Below are positions 26,058-34,483 of a stretch of DNA of 64,000 nt, one piece after another (positions within the stretch are counted from its first letter, which is position 1; the number at the start of each line of letters is the position of its first letter). The DNA comes from Bacillota bacterium (GTDB lineage: Bacteria > Bacillota > Clostridia > Acetivibrionales > DTU013). Made by a program: the position numbers and the translations under genes. The stretch covers positions 17,727 to 81,726 of the forward strand of contig JAEYON010000006.1 of NCBI GenBank assembly GCA_023411645.1. The letters are read 5' to 3'. A model generated the notes under the pieces. The model searched no databases. It was given only the letters and a program-made list of their open reading frames with translations, and was not told where the DNA came from.

Positions 26058-26573
26058 CTATGCATGACTCCTTGAACCATTCCTTCCGAAGAACATAACC
26101 AATCCGCCTCCTATAAGGACCAAGGGTATTGCAACTGCAAGGTCGACGGTGCTCAGGAATATTCTAAAGAACATAACAATAAAGCATGCAACTGCAACTC
26201 CAGCGATGATGCAAATACCTGTGAGAAGCCCTTTCGGTCTGCCGCTGTGCAAAAACAGTTGAAACAGCCCCACAGCAACACTAATTAGATACACTGGCCA
26301 TGTATATGCTGCAAACCGCCAGTTAGTTGCTGTCTCAAAAAAGAACAGAAGGCCGCAAATGGTAAGAATACCACCGGGCACAAGCAAACCCGGCGCCCTT
26401 AGCGTTACATAATACGCTAGTTCAAAACCGGCTCCTGCCAAAAGTATAATCATCGGCCAAAAGTCGTCAGGCCCAAGGGAAATCAGCGGTTTGTTAAGAA
26501 GGAAACGTGCCGCCAAAAGCAGTCCGCCAATAATCACCAATAAACCTCCAATTGTTGAATTTGACTTTCTCAT
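26058..26573 (-). CDS. Small polytopic membrane protein of the LiaI/LiaF-TM (DUF5668-like) type
   Basis: The 171-residue product consists almost wholly of five or six hydrophobic helices (for example STIGGLLVIIGGLLLAARFLL, GLLVPGGILTICGLLFFF, and the C-terminal VDLAVAIPLVLIGGGLVMFF). The motif 'PDDFWPMIILLAGAGFE' resembles the 'xFWPlllIliGl' pattern of LiaF-type membrane domains. That family includes envelope-stress sensors and many uncharacterised proteins. There is no C-terminal soluble domain and no adjacent two-component system, so no stress role can be claimed. ATG with GGAGGT seven bases upstream. It appears monocistronic. Confidence 0.6.
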   Translation of the reverse strand: MRKSNSTIGGLLVIIGGLLLAARFLLNKPLISLGPDDFWPMIILLAGAGFELAYYVTLRAPGLLVPGGILTICGLLFFFETATNWRFAAYTWPVYLISVAVGLFQLFLHSGRPKGLLTGICIIAGVAVACFIVMFFRIFLSTVDLAVAIPLVLIGGGLVMFFGRNGSRSHA

Positions 26574-26745
26574 AATACTACCTCCAAATAAATGTGTTAT
26601 ATTGGAATAGTACTCACGACCTATGATTTTGTCTGAAAGATTTATCCTCAGAACGTTCGTTTTGTGGATATGCTCCTGTGGATAATGTTGATAAGTCTGT
26701 GCATAACCTTGAATTTAAGGGCAGAAAGCTGTGGATTTTCAATTG

Positions 26746-29406
26746 TTATTCCACAATATGCTGACGAACCAGTTTCCTGACCTCATTCTCCGGTAAAGGC
26801 CTTGAATAATAATAACCTTGAGCCTTATCACATTTGTAATGGGTCAGAAATTCCAGCTGTTCCTGTTTTTCAACACCTTCTGCAACAACAATCAGGTTTC
26901 TGCGATGTCCAATATGTATAATTGACTCTATCATACAGTTATCATTATCAGGAATATCATCGACAAAACTTTTATCAATTTTTAGCGTGTCAATTGGTAA
27001 CTGCTTTAAATAACTCAAGGAAGAAAATCCTTTGCCAAAATCATCAATTGAAATCTGAACTCCTCTTTCCCGCAGTTCAAAAAGTTTTTTCATGTTTGAT
27101 TCCACGATTTCCAACATCTTTGACTCAGTTAATTCAAGTTCCAGAAGTGACGGTTCCAGTCCAGTATACTTCAGCGTATTTAGGACAGTGTCAACAAAAT
27201 CTGCTTGCATCAGCTGAACGACTGAGATGTTAACAGATATCGTATATCTCTTATGCATAGTATCATTCAGATCCTTGATAAACTTACAAGCAGTTTGCAA
27301 TACCCATCTGCCTATGGGCACGATCAATGCCGTCTCTTCTGCTATATGGATGAATTTCAATGGCGGGATCATAACATTCTCATCAGTACTCCAGCGGATT
27401 AACGCCTCGAATCCACTGATGCTTCGAGAACTCAACTCCACCTGCGGCTGATAATAGAGTAAAAACTTCTCATCATTAATGGCCTTTCGCAAACCTGTCT
27501 CCAAATTGATGCGATCTGCAAAATAATTGTTCATCTCCGGCTCAAACATCACGCTCTTGTTTCTGCCTTCTCCTTTTGCCCTATACATGGCTACATCCGA
27601 GCATTTCAGCAGCTCATCAATGGTAATAGCATGATCCGGACAGATAGCTATGCCACAGCTTGCAGATACGTGAAATTCTTTATTCATAATAGTGAATGGC
27701 TTGCAAAAAATATCCATTGCTGCAGAAACTCTATCACAAACTTCATCATTGGTTTGAATATTTTTTAGGAATATGACAAACTCATCCCCCTCAAATCTGG
27801 TTACCAAATCATCCTCTGAGAAAACAGCTTTCAGCCTCCTGCCAGCCTCCTGCAGCAATAAATCTCCAGTAGAGTGTCCAAAAGAATCATTGACATATTT
27901 GAAATTGTCCATATCCATATAGACTACTGCATGTTTGTGAACATTATCCGTTGTAAGGACCGTTTTTGCTTCATTATATAAAGAGGCACGGTTGGGCAGT
28001 CCGGTAAGCGAATCAAAGTATGCCTGTCTTCTTACCGTCTCCTCCGTTGCTGCAAGCTCGCCATATACCATAGTCAACTCTTTAAAGCTATTCTGAAGCT
28101 TTTTTTCCTGTTCAACTCTATCTGTGATATCAACTCCCAGAATTTCTATAACCTCATTGTTCTCCTTTTCACTGACAGCATTGCAATAAATATATATCAT
28201 TTTACTGCCATTATAGTTGAAAGCCAGTTCAAGAGATGTGCTGCTGCTTTGCTCCTGAGAATTGTCAATAAAATTTTTTAATTTGTTTCCATCCTCATCT
28301 GACAGCAGTTCGTAAATATTGTTTACCTTTCCTTCATCAAACTTTTTAAAATAAAGCAACAAATCATCTGCATGTCTGTTGGTAGACAGAATTCCGCCAT
28401 CCCGCTTTATAGTCAATGCGATCAAGTTCATAAAGTCTGATATTCTTAATGTGTTGACTTGCTGCTGAATCAAATCCCTTTCTAAAAACTTTGAGTGAGA
28501 CAAAACAGCGGTAATTGCGCCCGACACAGTAATGATAAATATGGACATCAGAATGAAGACTATAGTCAACTTGCTTAATAACTTGTTTTTAGGTGCTGTT
28601 ACAGCAATAGACCAACCAGTGCTGCCTATGGGACTGTATCCCATGTATTTTTTTTCACCATAATAGACATATTCTCCGGCTCCCTTTTCTCCAGCAATCA
28701 TTTTTTCTTCGAGATGGGCAATACCCTCTGCGCCAGGATCCTTTTGAGCCCTTTCTAAATCATTTACCTTGTTATATACTAGAGTTCTGTCCTTGTGCGC
28801 AATCACATCACCTTTGCCGTTGATTATGTAAGTGCTTCCGTAATCAGTAAGCTTGATATTGTCCGTCATAAGGCTCAGAACATCAGCATCATAGGTAGCG
28901 TATAAAACACCTTCAACATTATCGCCATTTAAAAATGGTACTGAGAATACAATGACCATCGTGCCGTCGACACGGCTTTCAATCGGATCCGAAATGGATG
29001 GCTTTCCCTGCATCGCATCAATAAAATATTGACGGTCGCCAACATACAGTTCAGCCCCTTCTGTAGTAACTGAATTGCCTTGTGTATCGACAATACTCAA
29101 TCTTCTGAACCTGTTCAGATTCAATTGCTTCTTTAATTCATCAAGACGCTGCTCCAGAGGTAATTCTGTATTTTTGATAATACTGTTTGCCGCAATTGAT
29201 CGAGCCTCTGAAAGACGCCCGGACAGATAGGTTTCTATAGTTGTCGCACCTTGTTCTGCAAAGCGTATAAGAGAATTTTCAAGATCACTAAGTAAAATTT
29301 GCGTGACGGTATAATACATAATAACCCCGGTTATCATTGCTATTACCGCCATACGAAATGTCTTTCCCCAAGAATGGTTTCCTCCAGACACTTTAAGAAG
29401 TTTCAT
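26746..29406 (-). CDS. Membrane Cache-PAS-GGDEF-EAL protein, c-di-GMP phosphodiesterase-type
   Basis: The 886-residue protein has a first membrane helix near residue 20, an extracytoplasmic double-Cache sensor domain (about 40-280), a second helix (TIVFILMSIFIITVSGAIT), a PAS-like region (about 320-430), GGDEF (about 465-620) and EAL (about 635-885). The GGDEF signature reads EGDEF (first Gly replaced by Glu) and the upstream inhibitory-site Arg is Ser, so cyclase activity and I-site feedback are doubtful. The EAL domain keeps FEALIRW, LELTES, DDFGKGFSSLSYL and VAEGVE, consistent with an active c-di-GMP phosphodiesterase. A ligand bound outside the cell would control it. ATG at 29406 with GAGG upstream. 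It is divergent from gdhA. Confidence 0.88.
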   Translation of the reverse strand: MKLLKVSGGNHSWGKTFRMAVIAMITGVIMYYTVTQILLSDLENSLIRFAEQGATTIETYLSGRLSEARSIAANSIIKNTELPLEQRLDELKKQLNLNRFRRLSIVDTQGNSVTTEGAELYVGDRQYFIDAMQGKPSISDPIESRVDGTMVIVFSVPFLNGDNVEGVLYATYDADVLSLMTDNIKLTDYGSTYIINGKGDVIAHKDRTLVYNKVNDLERAQKDPGAEGIAHLEEKMIAGEKGAGEYVYYGEKKYMGYSPIGSTGWSIAVTAPKNKLLSKLTIVFILMSIFIITVSGAITAVLSHSKFLERDLIQQQVNTLRISDFMNLIALTIKRDGGILSTNRHADDLLLYFKKFDEGKVNNIYELLSDEDGNKLKNFIDNSQEQSSSTSLELAFNYNGSKMIYIYCNAVSEKENNEVIEILGVDITDRVEQEKKLQNSFKELTMVYGELAATEETVRRQAYFDSLTGLPNRASLYNEAKTVLTTDNVHKHAVVYMDMDNFKYVNDSFGHSTGDLLLQEAGRRLKAVFSEDDLVTRFEGDEFVIFLKNIQTNDEVCDRVSAAMDIFCKPFTIMNKEFHVSASCGIAICPDHAITIDELLKCSDVAMYRAKGEGRNKSVMFEPEMNNYFADRINLETGLRKAINDEKFLLYYQPQVELSSRSISGFEALIRWSTDENVMIPPLKFIHIAEETALIVPIGRWVLQTACKFIKDLNDTMHKRYTISVNISVVQLMQADFVDTVLNTLKYTGLEPSLLELELTESKMLEIVESNMKKLFELRERGVQISIDDFGKGFSSLSYLKQLPIDTLKIDKSFVDDIPDNDNCMIESIIHIGHRRNLIVVAEGVEKQEQLEFLTHYKCDKAQGYYYSRPLPENEVRKLVRQHIVE

Positions 29407-29811
29407 GTTCACACCTCAGCATGTGGCAACTATTGTGAGTTAATGCACCATGAATAATAACTAAAGTGTACCTCAAATAAGCAATTTGTGCAATGCATCT
29501 CTCATATTTTGTCTATAAATGCGAAATATTTGATGTGTAATTATGCAAAAATGGATGTGAAATAATACTCTTTGCAAGCAATCTTGCAGTATTTATTGTG
29601 GTGATCCTGCAAATTTTTCTTGACAAAAAATATTTGTAAAGCTTATATTATAAAGAGGTAGTTACTGCATTATCCAAGTGTTCCCTGATTACTGCCCCGT
29701 AATTTCATTCGCTACAGGACGCTTGTGTTTGAAGGAATGTAGATAGAAAGCTGCATTTTGTGAGATGACAACTGCAGAGCTAAATCTAGAGTCAAGAAAG
29801 TAGGGGTCTAC
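29407..29811. other. Divergent intergenic region with gdhA promoter and long leader
   Basis: This 405-base region separates the c-di-GMP gene from gdhA. The right half holds the gdhA promoter (29620-29649) and a leader of roughly 155 bases. The leader includes a short hairpin (ATTAC/GTAAT near 29689-29704) and a weaker TGCA-based inverted repeat near 29751-29778. I do not recognise a known riboswitch. The left half is AT-rich with no recognisable feature. Confidence 0.5.
29620..29649 (+). promoter_or_regulatory. SigA-type promoter of gdhA
   Basis: TTGACA (29620-29625) and TATATT (29644-29649) are separated by 18 bases, or TTATAT by 17. Transcription would start near 29656, giving an unusually long leader of about 155 bases before the ATG at 29812. 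Confidence 0.75.
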
Positions 29812-31152
29812 ATGAAAATTTTATCAAATGTAATGGAAAACGTAATTAAGAGAAATCCAAACGAGCCGGAGTTTCACCAGGCCGTCCGTGAAGTATTGGA
29901 ATCGTTGGAGCCTGTTGCCGCAAAGCACCCGGAATGGGTGAAGGCAGGCATATTTGATCGCATTGTTGAGCCCGAGAGGCAGATCATATTCAGAATTCCA
30001 TGGGTTGATGACAGTGGCAGGGTTCATGTAAACAGAGGCTTCAGAATCCAGTTCAACAGCGCTATCGGGCCCTACAAAGGCGGTATCAGGCTGCATCCGT
30101 CTGTTTATTCCGGTATAATCAAGTTTCTCGGATTTGAACAAATATTCAAGAACTCACTAACGGGGCTGCCTATGGGCGGAGCAAAGGGCGGCAGTGATTT
30201 TGACCCTAAGGGTAAATCCGACGCAGAGGTGATGAGGTTCTGCCAGAGTTTTATGTTTGAGCTTTCAAGGCATATTGGCCCAGATACGGATGTACCGGCT
30301 GGTGATATCGGTACAGGCGGACGTGAGATTGGCTATATGTACGGTATGTATAAAAAAATGAGAAACGAATTTACCGGCGTTTTGACGGGCAAGGGACTCA
30401 CCTGGGGCGGAAGCCTTGCCAGGACTGAAGCTACCGGATATGGTCTGTGCTATTTCATGGAAGAAGCTATGAAGTCCATAATGGGAAAATCGTTTAAGGG
30501 CTCTACCGTTGTTATTTCCGGTTCGGGAAACGTTGCCATCTATGCAACTGAAAAAGTACACCAATTGGGCGGTAAGGTCGTCGCACTCAGCGACTCCAAC
30601 GGCTATATATATGATGCAGACGGCATTGATATTGAGGCAGTTAAACAAATCAAGGAAGTCGAGCGAAAGAGAATCAGCGAGTATGTCAAGATCCGTCCGG
30701 GAGCTGTCTATACAGAAGGCTGTTCCGGTATCTGGAGCATAAAATGTGATATTGCTCTCCCCTGCGCTACCCAGAATGAAATCGATGAGCAGTCTGCAGA
30801 GCTTCTGATTAAGAATGGCTGCTATGCAGTAGGCGAAGGCGCTAATATGCCTTCTACTCCTGAAGCTGTCGAAGTTTTCCTTAGAAACAATATCGTCTTT
30901 GGACCTGCAAAGGCTGCAAACGCAGGCGGCGTAGCAACCTCGGGCCTTGAAATGAGCCAGAACAGCATGAGATATTCCTGGACCTTCGAGGAAGTGGACG
31001 CTAAATTGAAGGACATTATGATCAATATCTACAAAAATGCCAGCGCTGCAGCAAAAGCCTATGGTTTCGGCGATAACCTTGTAGCGGGAGCCAATATTGC
31101 AGGCTTTGAAAAGGTTGCTACTGCTATGTTTGCACAGGGAATTACATATTGA
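29812..31152 (+). CDS. gdhA: NADP-specific glutamate dehydrogenase
   Basis: The 446-residue enzyme interconverts 2-oxoglutarate plus ammonia and glutamate, linking nitrogen assimilation to the TCA branch. Visible are the substrate region KGGIRLHPSVYSG, the catalytic-Lys motif PMGGAKGGSDFDPKGK, DVPAGDIGTGGREIGYM, TGKGLTWGGS, and the dinucleotide fold VVISGSGNVAIYA. Length and the conserved ANAGGVATSGLEMSQN segment match the hexameric bacterial family. The NADP preference is inferred from subgroup resemblance. ATG with AGGGG upstream. It is monocistronic, with a strong promoter and its own terminator. Confidence 0.96.
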   Translation: MKILSNVMENVIKRNPNEPEFHQAVREVLESLEPVAAKHPEWVKAGIFDRIVEPERQIIFRIPWVDDSGRVHVNRGFRIQFNSAIGPYKGGIRLHPSVYSGIIKFLGFEQIFKNSLTGLPMGGAKGGSDFDPKGKSDAEVMRFCQSFMFELSRHIGPDTDVPAGDIGTGGREIGYMYGMYKKMRNEFTGVLTGKGLTWGGSLARTEATGYGLCYFMEEAMKSIMGKSFKGSTVVISGSGNVAIYATEKVHQLGGKVVALSDSNGYIYDADGIDIEAVKQIKEVERKRISEYVKIRPGAVYTEGCSGIWSIKCDIALPCATQNEIDEQSAELLIKNGCYAVGEGANMPSTPEAVEVFLRNNIVFGPAKAANAGGVATSGLEMSQNSMRYSWTFEEVDAKLKDIMINIYKNASAAAKAYGFGDNLVAGANIAGFEKVATAMFAQGITY

Positions 31153-31190
31153 TCAACTACAAAGTAATAACAGATATGGTCATATATAAA

Positions 31191-31226
31191 ATGAAGTCCA
31201 GTGCCAGGCGCCGGACTTCATTTTTA
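31191..31226 (+). terminator. Rho-independent terminator of gdhA
   Basis: ATGAAGTCC (31191-31199) and GGACTTCAT (31213-31221) form a perfect nine-base-pair stem. The plus strand continues TTTTTATATG. Confidence 0.85.
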
Positions 31227-31234
31227 TATGATTA

Positions 31235-32392
31235 CTATATTTTTAATACATCATGGACTTTTGGCATCCACTCACTGATCAGGATCTTCTGCGGGCATTT
31301 TTCTTCACACATCTTGCATTGTATACATTGAGCGGCACGGGTTTCCGCATCCATGAAGTTATTATATGCTCTTTGAGAGCCTGCAATATCTTCATGGATG
31401 ACACTGTCGTTGAATAAAGCAAAGTTTCTGGGAATATTTACATTGTTTGGGCAGGGCATGCAGTATCTGCAGTCAGTACAAGGAATTGCCGTCCTTTGTG
31501 AGTATCTTTTACGCACACGTTCTATGGTCTCATGGTCCTTTGCACTTAATAACCCAATTTCTGATTGATCAGCAGAAGCAAGGTTTTCCTCCACCTGTTG
31601 CATATTGCTCATGCCGCTGAGAACTAAAGAGACCTCCGGCTGGTTCCACAACCATTGAAGAGCCCATTCAGTAGGAGTGCGGTATTTTCCATTATAATCC
31701 ATTATTGATCTAATGTCCTTCGGTACGTTTGCCAGCTTTCCTCCCAGCAGCGGTTCCATGATAACAACACCAATTCCCTTTGATGCCGCATATTTCAGAC
31801 CATTAATACCAGCCTGATTTTCAATATCCAAATAATTATATTGTATCTGACAAAATTCCCACTTGTCATATCCATCAACAATTTCTACGAAAGCATCCGC
31901 ATCATCATGGAATGAAAATCCGATATGCCCAATTTTTCCGCTCTTTTTTGCCGACTCGGCACGTTGCAGTACATCATGCTTTAAAATGGTGTCTCTCCAC
32001 CTGCCACGACCAATAGCATGTAACAGGTAAAAATCAATATGCTCCGTATCGAGCTTATTTAACTGTTCATCCAGCAGTCTGTCAAAATCCTCCGGCTTTT
32101 TTATCAGCCACACTGGCGATTTAGTTGCCAGCATTACCTTGTTCCTGTATCCGTCCTTCAATGCCCGGCCGGTAATTATTTCACTGTTGCCCTCATGATA
32201 ACCGTATGCCGTGTCAATATAATTGACACCCTGATCTATGGCATACCGAATGATTCGTATAGCTTCTTTTTCATCAACCTCGTTATTGACTCTATTGTCA
32301 TCCGTCATGGCTCCCTTTACAGGCAATCGCATTGTCCCAAAGCCCAAAGCGGATACATCAGTATCAAGCTTGCCAAATTTTCTGTATTTCAT
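31235..32392 (-). CDS. Aldo/keto reductase with C-terminal 4Fe-4S ferredoxin domain
   Basis: The 385-residue protein opens with the AKR barrel (KYRKFGKLDTDVSALGFGTMRLP). The catalytic residues are in YIDTAYGYHEGNSE (Asp, Tyr), ATKSPVW (Lys) and YLLHAIG (His). About 290 residues in, the C-terminal region has the cysteine pattern CTDCRYCMPCP and then CIQCKMCEEKCPQKI, typical of Fe-S-containing AKRs in anaerobes. These reduce carbonyl substrates, perhaps with ferredoxin as a partner; the substrate is unknown. The ATG at 32392 follows AGGAGGAAC by a normal distance; the longer frame has no ribosome-binding site. It is convergent with gdhA. Confidence 0.9.
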   Translation of the reverse strand: MKYRKFGKLDTDVSALGFGTMRLPVKGAMTDDNRVNNEVDEKEAIRIIRYAIDQGVNYIDTAYGYHEGNSEIITGRALKDGYRNKVMLATKSPVWLIKKPEDFDRLLDEQLNKLDTEHIDFYLLHAIGRGRWRDTILKHDVLQRAESAKKSGKIGHIGFSFHDDADAFVEIVDGYDKWEFCQIQYNYLDIENQAGINGLKYAASKGIGVVIMEPLLGGKLANVPKDIRSIMDYNGKYRTPTEWALQWLWNQPEVSLVLSGMSNMQQVEENLASADQSEIGLLSAKDHETIERVRKRYSQRTAIPCTDCRYCMPCPNNVNIPRNFALFNDSVIHEDIAGSQRAYNNFMDAETRAAQCIQCKMCEEKCPQKILISEWMPKVHDVLKI

Positions 32393-32540
32393 GCCGTTCC
32401 TCCTGCAAGTGAAAATAGTATGTAAAAATTGTATATACATATTTACATATATTATAACAATAAAGCGCGTCAAAGCGCAAGGCAATGAAGAGCTGTGGAT
32501 GGTTCCTCATGCTCATATCTTCTTAAATCAGCATACTGAA

Positions 32541-33023
32541 CTATAAATCTAATTGCATAAATACTGCTGTAGATGCCGGATTGTCATTATATCTTTCGAT
32601 TTCGTAAAAGCCGTAGCTCTTGTACATATTAATGGCTTTACTCATAAATGGGAACGTATCAAGCCTTATGTGCTTATAACCAATTTCTTTCGCATCAAAA
32701 ATGACCTGTTCCATTAATTTCTTTCCTATATGTTTTCCGCGATTACCTGGTCTGACATATAAGCGTTTAATTTCAGCATGTTCTTCGTCAAATTTTTTTA
32801 ACGCAACACACCCTACGGAATTATTGTCAACAAATGCAATATATAATCTTCCTTCTGGCAAACCATACTTTTCTTCTATTAAATTCATCTCAGCGCCATA
32901 ATGCTGCGCATTCAAGCACGCAGCTACTTCTTCACCTTCCGCTAAAATGCTGTCTATATATTCATCAAATAATTTTGATATTTCTTCTTTTTCGTTATAT
33001 GCCAATCGAATTATTACATCCAT
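32541..33023 (-). CDS. GNAT-family N-acetyltransferase
   Basis: The product is about 160 residues and has the GNAT core: strand pair YIAFVDNNSVGCVALKKF, then the acetyl-CoA pyrophosphate loop in RLYVRPGNRGKHIGKKLMEQ (Q/RxxGxG/A pattern present as RGKHIG), and the C-terminal AINMYKSYGFYEIERY. These enzymes transfer an acetyl group from acetyl-CoA to an amine. The acceptor is unknown. The ATG at 33023 is preferred because AGGGAAG lies upstream; an ATG at 33050 adds nine residues but has no site. Nothing nearby suggests its substrate. Confidence 0.85.
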   Translation of the reverse strand: MDVIIRLAYNEKEEISKLFDEYIDSILAEGEEVAACLNAQHYGAEMNLIEEKYGLPEGRLYIAFVDNNSVGCVALKKFDEEHAEIKRLYVRPGNRGKHIGKKLMEQVIFDAKEIGYKHIRLDTFPFMSKAINMYKSYGFYEIERYNDNPASTAVFMQLDL

Positions 33024-33180
33024 ATTGATTACTTCCCTAAGTTCCGACATACTCGCTAATTATAACATTCTACCTTCACTTCTTGCTACAATAATTTCTA
33101 TCAAGAAATTTTTAGATGTGATAAATAAAGTTGTGCAGGTGCTGAACAAAGGTCTAAAAGCAGTGAAGGAAGGCTACCCA

Positions 33181-33226
33181 CAAAATTAGAGCCTATCAGC
33201 TTTTATACTGATAGGCTCTAATTTTG
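33181..33226 (-). terminator. 19-bp perfect stem-loop, terminator of tRNA-Arg
   Basis: Positions 33181-33199 pair perfectly with 33208-33226 around an eight-base loop. The stem includes GAGCCTATCAG/CTGATAGGCTC and AT-rich outer arms (CAAAATTA/TAATTTTG). It starts six bases after the tRNA 3' end on the minus strand and works in either direction. Confidence 0.75.
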
Positions 33227-33231
33227 TAATT

Positions 33232-33308
33232 TGGCGCGCCCGGCAGAGATCGAATCCACAACCTTCTGGTCCGTAGCCAGACGCTCTATCCAATTGAGCT
33301 ACGGGCGC
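33232..33308 (-). tRNA. tRNA-Arg (anticodon ACG)
   Basis: On the minus strand the 77-base gene begins GCGCCCGTAGCTCAATTGG and pairs with a 3' CGGGCGC acceptor arm, discriminator G and an encoded CCA. The D arm is GCTC...GAGC, the anticodon arm is TCTGG-CTACGGA-CCAGA, and the T loop is TTCGATC. The loop gives anticodon ACG, whose A34 is normally deaminated to inosine to read CGN arginine codons. Confidence 0.95.
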
Positions 33309-33434
33309 AAATTGTTTTGCATGTATATGATAATACATTTCCGTCCTAAAATCAATGTATTTATCCCCCAATACAACTATTTTTCTTAAGCTTGTTATTG
33401 TTGTTACAATTTAATTTTTATGAACCTCTTCATA

Positions 33435-33443
33435 TGCTATAAT
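33435..33443 (+). promoter_or_regulatory. Extended -10 promoter for the dnaD-dnaC pair
   Basis: TGCTATAAT is a perfect TGN-extended -10. No good -35 lies 17 bases upstream. The expected transcript starts near 33450, about 40 bases before the dnaD start. Confidence 0.5.
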
Positions 33444-33491
33444 AGTATAAAACAATAACATAATTATATAAAACTGTTGTGAGGTCCATCC

Positions 33492-34469
33492 ATGGTTTTT
33501 GACGCTAATTTGTCCCTTTTATACTCCGATACTCTTATACCGGATGTTTTTATATCAGAATACATGCCTTCGCTGGAAAGCGATTTTGTTAAGGTATACA
33601 TCTACTGTGTTTTCATCTGCAATCATAAAATTAATATCACCTCAGATGAGATCGCAAAAAAGCTTGAGTTGCAGCCGGCACGTGTGAGGGAGGCTTTAAG
33701 CCGTCTCGAAGAGCTCTGCCTGATATCAAGAGGGACAAGTGACAATGTAATTGCGCTGGTTGATCTGAAAGAACGTGAGATCAGAAAACTTTATCGCATG
33801 AAAAACACATCATCCCCTGATGACGCCGCCTGCAGCAGTGATAGGAGCAAAAGACGCAGCAAGTTTATCTCAAGCATTAACAATGCTTTTTTTCAGGGCG
33901 TGATGTCCCCCTCATGGTATATGGACATCGACACCTGGTTTGATAAATATCAATTTGAAGAAGATGTCATGTACGCCCTTTTCAAGCACTGCTCCGACTA
34001 CAAGGGTCTTTCGCGCCAGTATATTGCCAAGGTAGCCGACAGCTGGCATAGCAAGAATATTAAAAACAGCTTCGATTTGGACAGGTACTCCATGGAGACC
34101 CAGAAAATCAAGGATATTCGCGGAAAGATAATGAAAAAGCTAAGGAAGCAGGGATATCTTACGGAGTATGAGGACGCCTATGTAGAGAGATGGGTAGTTG
34201 AATACGGATACGGTTTCGACATCATTGAGCTTGCCCTAAAGCGCACTACTTCAGCTCGCAATCCAAGCTTTGAATATATCAATAAAATCCTCTCAGGCTG
34301 GTACGAAAAGGGATATAAAACAAAAGAAGAAATCCTCTCCGCCGAGGAAAACAAAAACGCTGCAGATAGTGAAAAATCAAAGTCCCGTACAGGAGCCGCG
34401 CCTCAGAAGGGGAACTTTGAGCAGCGAAAATACACGGACGAGGACTTTGAAAAGCTTTATAAAGTGTAG
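33492..34469 (+). CDS. DnaD-domain replication initiation protein
   Basis: The 325-residue product has an N-terminal winged-helix-like part (ITSDEIAKKLELQPARVREALSRLEELCLI) and two DnaD/DnaB_2-type helical domains: residues about 140-200, and about 225-285 with YGYGFDIIELALKRTTSARNPSFEYINKILSGWYEKG. That second block carries the YxxxIxxxW signature. In Firmicutes DnaD/DnaB-type proteins remodel DNA and recruit the helicase loader. The C-terminus is a charged tail ending EDFEKLYKV. The upstream GTGAGG serves the ATG at 33492. The dnaC/dnaI-like gene follows after 14 bases, so they are co-transcribed and likely work together. Confidence 0.9.
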   Translation: MVFDANLSLLYSDTLIPDVFISEYMPSLESDFVKVYIYCVFICNHKINITSDEIAKKLELQPARVREALSRLEELCLISRGTSDNVIALVDLKEREIRKLYRMKNTSSPDDAACSSDRSKRRSKFISSINNAFFQGVMSPSWYMDIDTWFDKYQFEEDVMYALFKHCSDYKGLSRQYIAKVADSWHSKNIKNSFDLDRYSMETQKIKDIRGKIMKKLRKQGYLTEYEDAYVERWVVEYGYGFDIIELALKRTTSARNPSFEYINKILSGWYEKGYKTKEEILSAEENKNAADSEKSKSRTGAAPQKGNFEQRKYTDEDFEKLYKV

Positions 34470-34483
34470 GGAGAGATTCACCT

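Noticed and set aside
29650..29811. Known riboswitch (for example lysine or cobalamin type) in the gdhA leader
   Set aside because: The initial AGAGGTAG recalled an L-box start, but the other conserved blocks are absent.
32947..33189. 80-codon plus-strand frame over the GNAT start, ending in an amphipathic Lys-rich segment
   Set aside because: Most of it is antisense to the GNAT gene, no ribosome-binding site or promoter is seen, and its stop falls in the tRNA terminator. The helical tail is intriguing but unsupported.
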